Below, piece after piece: positions 6,609-15,247 of a stretch of 16,544 nucleotides of DNA; position 1 is the stretch's first letter; every line of letters begins with the position of its first letter. Source of the stretch: Candidatus Poribacteria bacterium (GTDB taxonomy: Bacteria > Poribacteria > WGA-4E > WGA-3G); NCBI GenBank assembly GCA_009845505.1, contig VXZL01000527.1:1-16544 (forward strand), given 5' to 3'. The notes below the pieces were generated by a model. It made no database searches. It was not told where the DNA came from and saw nothing but the letters and a program-made list of their open reading frames with translations. The position numbers and the translations under genes are program-made.

Positions 6609-7364
6609 ATCTACGAAATCATCATCCTCTGCTTCGGCGCATGGCTTACCGGTGTCAGCAAAGCTGGGTTCGGTGGTGGCATTGGCATGATTGTCGTCCC
6701 GATGTTCACACATTTCCGAAGTGCACGAAACGTTATCGGACTCATGCTTCTACTGCTCTTCTCCACCGATGTCTTCTCACTCCGTCACTATTGGAACCGT
6801 TGGCACCGCCAGAGCGTCACACGTTTGATCCTCGGTTCTCTCCTCGGTATCGCCTTAGCAAGTCTGATTCTAAAGGACATCTCCGATTATCACCTCAAGA
6901 AGGTTATTGGTGGGATTGCCTGTCTCTTCGCGCTCCTGGAATTCCTGCGTCCCTACTGGCAACGATGGCTTGGGAACGCCGAACAACACGTCGAATCGGC
7001 ATTCCGCTTTAAGACGTGGCAGGGGCTGCTTGCCGGTCTGTTTGCGGGTGCGTTCTCGACGCTTGCGCACATGGGTGGACTTGTCGTCGTCATGTATCTC
7101 CTGCCGCAACGTTTAGGGAATACCGCTTTCGTTGCGACCACGACCGCTACTTATTTCCTGCTCAATTTCATCAAAATCCCATTCTATTATCAACTCGATC
7201 TTTTCTCAACGGAGATTCTCATTGAAGCCGTCGCGCTTTTACCTTTTATTGCGTTAGGTGTGTTGACGGGTATTGCATTGAACAACCGTGTCCCGGAGCG
7301 GCTCTTTTCGAGAATTGTTTTATTTTTCCTGTTTGCGACCGGCGTGCATCTGCTTTTGGGTTAA
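6609..7364 (+). CDS. TSUP/TauE-SafE family membrane permease, ATC start
   Basis: 251 aa if started at ATC 6609. The family exports or imports sulfite, sulfoacetate and related small anions. The first helix (YEIIILCFGAWLTGVSKAGFGGG) carries the conserved family motif G(V/A)SKxGFGGG. It lies upstream of the first ATG (6687), so an ATG start would remove an essential helix. A second repeat of the motif type is LLAGLFAGAFSTLAHMGG, followed by PQRLGNTAFVATTTATYFL; further helices complete the usual 7-8 segment plan. AGGAGG 7 nt upstream and the short leader support ATC. An ATG-to-ATC mutation or a base error are the alternatives. Substrate not determinable. Confidence 0.85.
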   Translation: MYEIIILCFGAWLTGVSKAGFGGGIGMIVVPMFTHFRSARNVIGLMLLLLFSTDVFSLRHYWNRWHRQSVTRLILGSLLGIALASLILKDISDYHLKKVIGGIACLFALLEFLRPYWQRWLGNAEQHVESAFRFKTWQGLLAGLFAGAFSTLAHMGGLVVVMYLLPQRLGNTAFVATTTATYFLLNFIKIPFYYQLDLFSTEILIEAVALLPFIALGVLTGIALNNRVPERLFSRIVLFFLFATGVHLLLG

Positions 7365-7392
7365 TAGTGGACCGCGAACCGCTATTTGCCAA
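7363..7392. repeat. Hairpin and heptamers after the permease
   Basis: AATAGTGG (7363-7370) pairs with CCGCTATT (7379-7386), one G-U pair, overlapping the permease stop codon. Heptamers CCGCGAA, CCGCTAT and TTGCCAA run 7372-7392. No T tract, so it is at best a weak terminator. Confidence 0.45.
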
Positions 7393-7468
7393 AAAACATT
7401 GCTACCCTCTAAACCTTTGTGATACACTATGGATATGCTGACCGCCAAAGAAACGAGGTAAAAAAACA

Positions 7469-8449
7469 ATGACACTGAAATGGGGTGTGCTCGGTGCCGG
7501 GAGCGTCGCACAACGCAGAGCGATGCCTGCCATTAACAAAGCAAAGAACGCCGAACTCCACGCCTTACTCTCTCGCAACACCGACCGCGCAAAACAATTA
7601 GCGGACGCATACGGTGCAACCAACGCCTATAGCACCGTTGATGCACTCTTAGCGGATGACGCGCTCGATGCGGTTTACGTTTCGACCCCGGTTCATCTAC
7701 ACTGTCAACAGGTCACCGCCGCCGCGGAACGCGGTTTACACGTACTGTGCGATAAACCTATGGCACTTATACCACAAGAGTGCCGAGAGATGATTGCCGC
7801 CTGTGATGCCAATGGTGTCCACTTACAGGTTTGTTTCCTCTTTCGGTTTCATTCCTGTTTCCAGCAGATCCGGGCGTGGGTAAATGCTGGACGGTTCGGG
7901 CAGATCGTCCACGGACGTATGCCGTTTTTGAAACAGTACGAACTTATGCCAAACGAATGGCGCGCCAAGCCTGAAGAAGGTGGCGGTGGATGCTTTATGG
8001 ACCTCGGACCCCACAGCGTCGATTTGCTCCGCTATCTCATCGGCGAAGTCAACGCCGTCAGCGCGTTCTATAACAGTGCTGTCAACAACGCTGCTGTCGA
8101 AGAGACCGGGGGCATCGTCCTGCACTTTGATAACGGGGCGCAAGCGTTCACAGACCTCAGCTTCTCAGTCCCGCACTGTGACATCGTCTTTGAACTTTAC
8201 GGAACAGAAGGCTCCGTCTGGGTCTACAACGACGACGGTTGGAAGATCCGCACCCATTTTGATGGCGAGGCGGAGTTGATCCTGTCTCAGTTTGAAGACC
8301 TTTACCAATACCAGTTTGAGCATTTTGCGGAATGTGTGCAGCAGGGTGTCTCACCCATCACGACTGGGGGTGACGGATTAAGGGCAAACGAGATCTTAGC
8401 CGCGGCGTATCGCGCTGGAAAGATAGGGCAGACGGTTTCTCTAAAGTAA
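7469..8449 (+). CDS. Gfo/Idh/MocA-family NAD(P)-dependent oxidoreductase
   Basis: 326 aa. The N-terminal Rossmann domain has GVLGAGSVA (6-14). The catalytic lysine lies in CDKPMAL (K96), equivalent to the EKP motif. The second domain carries GGGGCFMDLGPHSVDLLRYL, with D178 and H182 matching the substrate-binding DxxxH pair. The family oxidises or isomerises sugars, inositols and sugar acids. No kinase, isomerase or transporter neighbour narrows the substrate. GAGGT precedes the ATG by about 10 nt. Upstream promoter elements (TTGCTA ... TACACT) are weak. A REP begins directly at the base after the stop codon. Confidence 0.9.
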   Translation: MTLKWGVLGAGSVAQRRAMPAINKAKNAELHALLSRNTDRAKQLADAYGATNAYSTVDALLADDALDAVYVSTPVHLHCQQVTAAAERGLHVLCDKPMALIPQECREMIAACDANGVHLQVCFLFRFHSCFQQIRAWVNAGRFGQIVHGRMPFLKQYELMPNEWRAKPEEGGGGCFMDLGPHSVDLLRYLIGEVNAVSAFYNSAVNNAAVEETGGIVLHFDNGAQAFTDLSFSVPHCDIVFELYGTEGSVWVYNDDGWKIRTHFDGEAELILSQFEDLYQYQFEHFAECVQQGVSPITTGGDGLRANEILAAAYRAGKIGQTVSLK

Positions 8450-8473
8450 GTAGGTGAGGTTTGTAACCTCGCC
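8450..8473 (+). repeat. REP variant with compensated stem
   Basis: GTAG (8450-8453) then a hairpin GGTGAGGTT / AACCTCGCC with loop TGT. Relative to the standard stem, C-to-A on the left is matched by G-to-T on the right, so pairing is kept; one further position is a T-G wobble. It abuts the oxidoreductase stop codon. Confidence 0.85.
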
Positions 8474-8484
8474 GTTCTTCCCCA

Positions 8485-8634
8485 AATAAAATCGGTGCGG
8501 TTAGAAACCGCACCTACCCATTTTATACGGGAGCTGCTATCCGCTAACAACAGATCCAGATTCTAAGAATAAAATCGGTGCGGTTAGAAACCGCACCTAC
8601 CTATTTTATAAGGGAACCGCTGATCGCTAATAGC
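8485..8634 (-). repeat. 67-bp direct repeat, each copy with one REP
   Basis: Two copies (8485-8551, 8568-8634), offset 83 bp. Each has AATAAAATC, a REP hairpin (8494-8514, 8577-8597; loop AGA, GTAG foot on the minus strand), then ATTTTATA and a heptamer-type tail (CCGCTAA, TCGCTAA). The loop matches the array downstream of the RAYT gene. The AAAAT/ATTTT flanks extend the palindrome. Confidence 0.85.
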
Positions 8635-8676
8635 GACAAAATGACACATATTTCGCTTTATGTGTTTTTTAGAAGA

Positions 8677-8713
8677 CAAATTGTCACGTCAGAAAACATG
8701 CCAAATTGTCACG
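8677..8713 (+). promoter_or_regulatory. Putative activator sites upstream of sigma-54 promoter
   Basis: Direct repeat CAAATTGTCACG at 8677-8688 and 8702-8713, 25 bp apart, centred about 85 bp before the predicted transcription start. The distance suits binding sites of an enhancer-binding protein. The first lies in a near-palindrome GACAAATTGTC. TTGTCACG also resembles the -24 box TTGGCACG at 8753, so degenerate promoter copies are an alternative. Confidence 0.5.
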
Positions 8714-8752
8714 CATCTCCAGCAATCTATGCCGATATGGCACTTTTACCAA

Positions 8753-8769
8753 TTGGCACGAAAATTGCT
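8753..8769 (+). promoter_or_regulatory. Sigma-54 (RpoN) promoter of groESL
   Basis: TTGGCACG (8753-8760), AAAA, TTGCT (8765-8769) fits the -24/-12 consensus YTGGCACG-N4-TTGCW exactly, with GG and GC 10 bp apart. Predicted start near 8780, giving a leader of about 165 nt to the groES ATG. Confidence 0.8.
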
Positions 8770-8943
8770 ACTGTTAACAATGGCAGCAGAGATGTTTTTG
8801 TCAAATGGGGTTTGCAACGCGGAATTACCGCACTATTTCTTTTAACTTCATTGGAATATCTCACGCTAACGTGAAACAATATAGAGGCTTTGAAGCCTTA
8901 AACCCTAATTTTTTATGCCAGATACAAGGAGGAATCCACTAAG

Positions 8944-10879
<1,936 letters not shown>

Positions 10880-10894
10880 ACCCTTCAAATTAAC

Positions 10895-10925
10895 AAAAGG
10901 TGCGGTTTTTTACCGCACCTTTTTT
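10895..10925 (+). terminator. groESL terminator with REP-like stem
   Basis: AAAAGGTGCGGT (10895-10906) / ACCGCACCTTTT (10912-10923), loop TTTTT, followed by more T. A perfect 12-bp stem with a U tract. The core GGTGCGGT/ACCGCACC equals the REP stem, but the GTAG foot is missing. The A/T ends make it work in both directions, so it may also stop the opposing GT9 transcript. Confidence 0.92.
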
Positions 10926-10973
10926 CTTTATCTTGTTCATCCTAAAATCCTGATTCTGACAAACACCAACTTG

Positions 10974-12143
10974 TCATAATCCGGAGGGAACTGATTGCTG
11001 ACTGCTGACCGCTGATAGCCCTTGTAACAACCGCTCACATTCCTCAAGCACCCGTGCCACTTCGATTGTGTGCATACACGGCGAGGTCCCATCTGGTAAT
11101 GCCTGACACCCGTATTCAAATCCCAAATTCAGACACGGGCTGCACGGTAACTCCGCACAGACGACACCCGCCTTATGACTCCAAGGTCCCCATTGGGCGA
11201 AATTCGTCGGACCGTGCAACCCAACGACACGGGTACCCGCCGCCGCCGCAAGGTGCATCGGACCGCAGTTCCCGCTGACAACGAGAGTCGCCGCTGCAAA
11301 GAGTGCCGCAAGTTGATTAACGTCCGTCCGTCCGGCAAGCACTACTGATCGCTGTTTCGTCCACTTTGCAATTTCTTTAGAAACTTCTACCTCTCCCGGC
11401 GCACCCGTCAAAACAATTTGTCCACTGTACCGTGCGACGAGTGTGTTTGCCAAAGTGGCGTAACGTTCCGGGGACCAGCGTCGCCTCGGTTCACCGCGCC
11501 TCCCTGCTTCTGGGTGTAGCACAAAAAGGGGTTGTTCCAGTGAGATACCCTCTTCTACCAAGGTTTGATGCACCCATGTCTGTTCCATTTCGCTGTACCA
11601 GACTTCAAGCCCGAATTCAAGCGTTGAGCATCCCAATCGTGCTACAAGGTCTAAGAAGTTCCGAACCTCATGCCGTCCGGCGGTGTGTGGCACTGATGTT
11701 GTGAAGAGGAAATGGCGATATTGCCCGTGCGTCCGAAACCCAATCCGCATCGGGGCACCGCTTGCATAAGCGAGAAGCGCGCTCAATCGGGGCCAATGCT
11801 CCAGATCAATTGCCCAGTCGAAGCCTTCCTGTCGGAGCTGTGCAAACAACTCCCGTTCCGGCGTACGGAAACGGATACGTTTATCAATATACGGGCAGTG
11901 TGTCAAATAGTTCAGATTCGTTGGTGAGGCTAATATCGTGAATTCTGCGTTAGGAAAGGCGTGTCGGACAGCACGGATAGCAGGGATAGCCAGAATTGTA
12001 TCACCCAATGCAGAGAGTTGAATGAATAAAATCTTTTTCGGTGTATCAGGTACCGGTGGGCGTGTAGGGAATAATCGGAGTAATAAATTGAGGGGAATGC
12101 CGAGATAACGGTCTAAGGACTGTTGAAGACGGTTCGACTGCAT
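10974..12143 (-). CDS. Glycosyltransferase family 9 (heptosyltransferase-like)
   Basis: 389 aa. GT9 enzymes transfer ADP-heptose or related sugars in lipopolysaccharide core synthesis at the inner face of the membrane. The N-terminal domain has KILFIQLSALGDTILAIPAI (37-56), a typical GT9 start. The C-terminal nucleotide-sugar domain has LHPEAG, the SGNCGPMHLAAAAGTRVVGL block and HGPTNFAQWGPW. A cysteine cluster (CAELPCSPC ... GCQALPDGTSPC) follows, as in many members. The last 14 or so residues (LSAVSSQQSVPSGL) are encoded by a heptanucleotide repeat array at 10988-11019 and are unlikely to be ancestral. Probably last gene of a minus-strand operon. Ribosome site weak (AGG next to the ATG). 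Confidence 0.9.
   Translation of the reverse strand: MQSNRLQQSLDRYLGIPLNLLLRLFPTRPPVPDTPKKILFIQLSALGDTILAIPAIRAVRHAFPNAEFTILASPTNLNYLTHCPYIDKRIRFRTPERELFAQLRQEGFDWAIDLEHWPRLSALLAYASGAPMRIGFRTHGQYRHFLFTTSVPHTAGRHEVRNFLDLVARLGCSTLEFGLEVWYSEMEQTWVHQTLVEEGISLEQPLFVLHPEAGRRGEPRRRWSPERYATLANTLVARYSGQIVLTGAPGEVEVSKEIAKWTKQRSVVLAGRTDVNQLAALFAAATLVVSGNCGPMHLAAAAGTRVVGLHGPTNFAQWGPWSHKAGVVCAELPCSPCLNLGFEYGCQALPDGTSPCMHTIEVARVLEECERLLQGLSAVSSQQSVPSGL
10988..11019. repeat. Heptanucleotide array inside the GT9 3' end
   Basis: 7-bp units GAACTGA, TTGCTGA, CTGCTGA, CCGCTGA, then TAGC. It is part of the coding sequence of the GT9 C-terminal tail. It shares the CCGCTGA unit with the arrays at 8617 and 15311. 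Confidence 0.75.
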
Positions 12144-12179
12144 GACCTACAATATCCTAAACATGATTAACACCGCAGA

Positions 12180-12791
12180 CTATGGCGATGCTGTGTCATA
12201 CCCGTACAATTCGATCTCGGCGATGTCGGCGAGTGCCGTCGTCGGTCCGGTTATAAAATAGCGGTATCGTCCGCGTCGGATATTGCCGTCAGAGGTCTGC
12301 ACGTTCTCCCGCCGCATCTGGACATTCTCACGTCTACGCGCCGCGTCCTCCGTTGTCCGCCGCACTACCACTTTAATACCTGATGTCATAACAACTTTGT
12401 TGAAGCGGATGTCGATGATTGGGTCTTTGTTGCTTCGGCGGTCGTAGATTTTATCCCACTCCCCACGGGAATTAAAGGCGTGAAGTTCAAACTCCTCAAG
12501 GTTCGTAGAGTGAATCACAATGCGATAGATTGACTTCTTTTTTGGAAGGTAAACAATCGCCTCTGATGGAATGTCGATGTCCGTTCCTGCGCTACCAGAC
12601 CCCTGCTTGCGTTGGGATTGACCAATAGTTTCTGGGTTATCATCAATAAATGCCGGATCGCTTGCCGTTGCCCCCGGCAAGAGGGCGTAGTTCTCGCTCC
12701 ACTTCTGTCCGAGGGTGCAACCCCAGCAGAAACACAATATCCCCAAGAGCATGTATTTGCAAGTGCTGAATCCGTTTAAGTTTCTGCTCAC
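12180..12791 (-). CDS. Lipoprotein with discoidin-like domain
   Basis: 203 aa. The GTG start at 12791 overlaps the stop of the preceding gene as GTGA, with GGAGG 5 nt upstream. The signal peptide ends in a lipobox (CFCWGC, C25). The body reads as a single galactose-binding (F5/8 type C) beta-sandwich: LLPGATASDPAFIDDNPET at the front, a strand-rich core (SIYRIVIHSTNLEEFELHAF) and the closing ADIAEIELYGY. Such domains bind carbohydrate or surface polymers. A small internal duplication, RRENVQ twice, sits at about 150-162. Probably outer-membrane anchored and co-expressed with the metalloprotease lipoprotein. The fold call is inferred from pattern only. Confidence 0.72.
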   Translation of the reverse strand: MSRNLNGFSTCKYMLLGILCFCWGCTLGQKWSENYALLPGATASDPAFIDDNPETIGQSQRKQGSGSAGTDIDIPSEAIVYLPKKKSIYRIVIHSTNLEEFELHAFNSRGEWDKIYDRRSNKDPIIDIRFNKVVMTSGIKVVVRRTTEDAARRRENVQMRRENVQTSDGNIRRGRYRYFITGPTTALADIAEIELYGYDTASP

Positions 12792-13852
12792 GGTTGCCTC
12801 CGGATTTGACTGTTCATCTCATCAATCTGTTTCAGAATGTCCTCTTTTGTGAGTGATCGCACCTTAAACTGTAGTTCCGTAAAGAAGGGCACCAAATCCT
12901 CACCCGCTGCTTTACTGAGATAATAAACAAGAAAACTCGTCCGCATTTTGCCCTCAAGTCTTTGGTGGAGCGCGTCGGCTTCCATCAACTCGAAAACCTT
13001 GATATAAAAATCGTTGCCGTACCGTTCGCGCAACTCAGAGACGAGGGTATAAGAATATCTATAGCGCCACTGCGTCAGGGGACCGCCATCGAGGTGGCCA
13101 CCCCAGTTCTCCAATTGATTCACACCGTCGAGATCAACCCTTAAATCCCCTTTGAGGCTGTCAAATTTCGGATGTGTTCCACCCTGAGCATATTCTGTCT
13201 GAATTAGCACGGCGATGCCTTCGGAGAACCAGACGGGTAGGAAATAGATATTTGTAAAAGCGTGTGTCAACTCGTGTGCCCGGACGCCGTGCTTCTCATA
13301 CATCGCCAGCGGAAAATCCATCTTAATCCCATTGACAAATTTCAGGTACCGCCCGTTCTGGAATCCGTAGCGATAGTTTGTTGTCGTCGTCGCGGCGAGT
13401 CTGGTGCCTTGATAGATGTCGTGCAACGTCACGTGGATTTTATGCTGCGGTCGGAAACCGAAAAGTCGGTTCATTGCGTCGTAGAGGCTCTCCATATAAC
13501 CGAGGGCACTCCGAGCGAACGACTCACGCTCCTCGGCGGAGTCGAGTTCTGGATGCCCGTACAAATCTTTCGCGAAAGTCAGTGTGTAATGATCGCTCGT
13601 ACTGTACAGCGCGTCGGGTTGTCTAATTTCGATTGTTGCATTCGAGGGTCTGAGCATCAGCGAACCGGCATTCCGCTCTTCGAGTATCCGTTTCTCACGA
13701 CGTTGCTGTGCTTCCTGTAACGCCGTACAACCGTTGCCAACAAACGCGGCAATAAACAACACGACCGTAATTCGCATCCAGACTCGGTAGGCACGGTTTC
13801 CTAACCGTGCTGGGATCGAGAAAAAAAGGTTCTGACTATTTCTACGTTTCAC
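12788..13852 (-). CDS. Zinc metalloprotease-type lipoprotein (HELTH/SEG gluzincin)
   Basis: 354 aa from GTG 13852, chosen for GAGG 6 nt upstream and a 10-nt gap to the sulfatase-like gene. An ATG at 13777 would give 329 aa but has no good ribosome site. The hydrophobic run ITVVLFIAAFVGNGC holds the lipobox cysteine C42. The catalytic motif is HELTHAF (H193, E194, H197), with E211 in WFSEGIA as the third ligand, as in peptidase MA-like families. The C-terminal part (ALHQRLEGKMRTSFLVYYLSKAAGEDLVPFF) is helical. Residues about 12-24 (SIPARLGNRAYRV) are translated from a REP variant, so with the GTG start the signal peptide has an unusually long N-region. Likely an exported surface peptidase. Confidence 0.82.
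   Translation of the reverse strand: MKRRNSQNLFFSIPARLGNRAYRVWMRITVVLFIAAFVGNGCTALQEAQQRREKRILEERNAGSLMLRPSNATIEIRQPDALYSTSDHYTLTFAKDLYGHPELDSAEERESFARSALGYMESLYDAMNRLFGFRPQHKIHVTLHDIYQGTRLAATTTTNYRYGFQNGRYLKFVNGIKMDFPLAMYEKHGVRAHELTHAFTNIYFLPVWFSEGIAVLIQTEYAQGGTHPKFDSLKGDLRVDLDGVNQLENWGGHLDGGPLTQWRYRYSYTLVSELRERYGNDFYIKVFELMEADALHQRLEGKMRTSFLVYYLSKAAGEDLVPFFTELQFKVRSLTKEDILKQIDEMNSQIRRQP
13787..13810 (+). repeat. REP variant in the metalloprotease 5' end
   Basis: GTAG (13787-13790) with the stem GCACGGTT (13791-13798) / AACCGTGC (13803-13810), loop TCCT. Differences from the standard stem occur in pairs that keep base pairing. The loop matches that of the REP at 70-91. It lies 10 bp upstream of the ATG at 13777 and inside the frame opened by the GTG at 13852. 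Confidence 0.82.
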
Positions 13853-13862
13853 GATTCGCCTC

Positions 13863-15230
13863 TCAAAGCGGCACGGCTCTTGATTTATCACCAATCCGCC
13901 GCATGGTAATATCTTGGACAAGCGTTGGGTCAGGTAGCCCTGTTTCAGCGAGTCGGTGTTCCAAGAACGCCTCCATATCGCCTTTCAGGCGTGCAACGAC
14001 GATGTCCGCTTCCTCAGCAAGGTTGTAGACCTCGTCCGGATCCTCTTCAAGGTCATAGAGTTCCAAATCCGGCGTGTTGTAAACGGCAGGTGTCCCCCCT
14101 GTCTCAACAATCAATTTCCATTTTTGCGTCTGCCACCCGCGTTTTTTCATCCAACCGCATTCTGTGAGGTAGATAGCCTCCGTCGTTCCAGCGTCGCTCC
14201 CGTTCTCCATCAGGCTCCGCAGGCTGCTGCCCTCCATGTTTTCACGTTCTGCGATTGCTGTCAACCCCGCATAATCGAGGACCGTCGGCGCAATATCAGT
14301 GAGCCGCACGAGACCACCGAGCCGTTGCCCATCGGAAATAAGCGCGGGACAGTGAACGATTAAGGGAACATGACAGTTGGTCTCATACAACCCATGGTGG
14401 TCATACCAGAGTTCGTGTTCGTCAAGCTCCTCGCCGTGGTCTGCTGTGATGATGAGGAGCGTCTCCTCAAGTTGTCCGCAATCTTGTAGATATCGGAAGA
14501 GTTGCGCCAGACAAGCATCCATATAAGCAATCGAGGCATCATACTGAGCGTTGACATACCGCCTATCCCGCCAGAGCCGTTTCTTGGCGATGTTTTCTGG
14601 ATCTGTCGGATCCGGCGTGCACATCCACTGTCGGAAGTAGTCCGTAAAGGGTTCATGAGCATAGACAGCGTCCATACTTCGATTGTTCGGATCACATTCG
14701 TCACCGCTGTAAAACATCCGTTCAAACGGGAGCGGCGGCAAATATGGCGTGTGTGGATCCCAGTAGTGCAGAAAAGCGAACCAAGGTTTATCCTGCGCTT
14801 GTGCGAGATCCAACAATTCTATTGCCGTTTCGTTAACCGCCTCCGCCTTACGAGCGTTCCGATAACTGTTATCCCATTGGTAGCCTCGGTAATGCGTTTC
14901 TGGAAAACCTCGCTGAAACCAACGTCGCAAATTATCCGCAGCGACGGTAAAGTAACCCGCCTCGCGCAACAACTCCGGCACAGTCTTTATATCGTCTGAT
15001 AAGTCCAACGTCCCGCCTTGTGTGATGATTTGGTGGGACAAGACATCCTTGCCAGTGAATATTGTTGTATGTGCGGGGTGCGTCGGGATGTGCGGACTGA
15101 TACACTTCTCAAAGAGCGTCGCTCGTTCCGCAAGCGCGTCGAGATGAGGCGTTGTCAGATTGTGATGCCCGTAGCAACTCATACTCGATGCCCGCAGCGT
15201 ATCTAATGAGATAAGGATGATATTACGCAA
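13863..15230 (-). CDS. Sulfatase-like alkaline phosphatase superfamily hydrolase
   Basis: 455 aa. The TTG start at 15230 has GGAGG 10 nt upstream. Fold signatures: N-terminal NIILISLDTLRASSMSCYG with metal ligand D10; a nucleophile region ending HTTIFTG; ADHGEELDEHELWYDHHGLYE with the metal-binding Asp-His; and a C-terminal YDLEEDPDEVYNLAEE typical of sulfatases. At the formylglycine site the usual C/S-x-P/A-x-R is replaced by T50-H-P-A-H, so formylglycine cannot form. A threonine nucleophile is known in related phospho-transferases such as LtaS, so phosphodiester or phosphotransferase activity is possible. No signal peptide is seen, so it appears cytoplasmic. First gene of the run with the lipoproteins and GT9. 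Confidence 0.85.
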   Translation of the reverse strand: MRNIILISLDTLRASSMSCYGHHNLTTPHLDALAERATLFEKCISPHIPTHPAHTTIFTGKDVLSHQIITQGGTLDLSDDIKTVPELLREAGYFTVAADNLRRWFQRGFPETHYRGYQWDNSYRNARKAEAVNETAIELLDLAQAQDKPWFAFLHYWDPHTPYLPPLPFERMFYSGDECDPNNRSMDAVYAHEPFTDYFRQWMCTPDPTDPENIAKKRLWRDRRYVNAQYDASIAYMDACLAQLFRYLQDCGQLEETLLIITADHGEELDEHELWYDHHGLYETNCHVPLIVHCPALISDGQRLGGLVRLTDIAPTVLDYAGLTAIAERENMEGSSLRSLMENGSDAGTTEAIYLTECGWMKKRGWQTQKWKLIVETGGTPAVYNTPDLELYDLEEDPDEVYNLAEEADIVVARLKGDMEAFLEHRLAETGLPDPTLVQDITMRRIGDKSRAVPL

Positions 15231-15247
15231 GAACGCTGTTCCTCCAA

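Larger units (their letters stand above)
8635..8943. other. groESL regulatory region
   Basis: AT-rich stretch without a coding region. It holds two copies of CAAATTGTCACG, a sigma-54 promoter, and two short hairpins in the leader: TCACG/CGTGA at 8861-8874 and AGGCTT/AAGCCT at 8885-8898. No CIRCE inverted repeat (TTAGCACTC/GAGTGCTAA) was found, nor a convincing sigma-70 promoter (best TTGCAA...TATTTC, weak). Confidence 0.65.

Noticed and set aside
8578..8874. Possible 98-aa coding region (MRLETAPTY...)
   Set aside because: It starts inside a REP hairpin, has no ribosome site, covers the sigma-54 promoter and resembles no protein. RLETAPT is simply the translation of the REP.
8640..8943. CIRCE/HrcA operator before groES
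   Set aside because: No TTAGCACTC-N9-GAGTGCTAA-like repeat. The TCACG/CGTGA hairpin at 8861 is too short and different.
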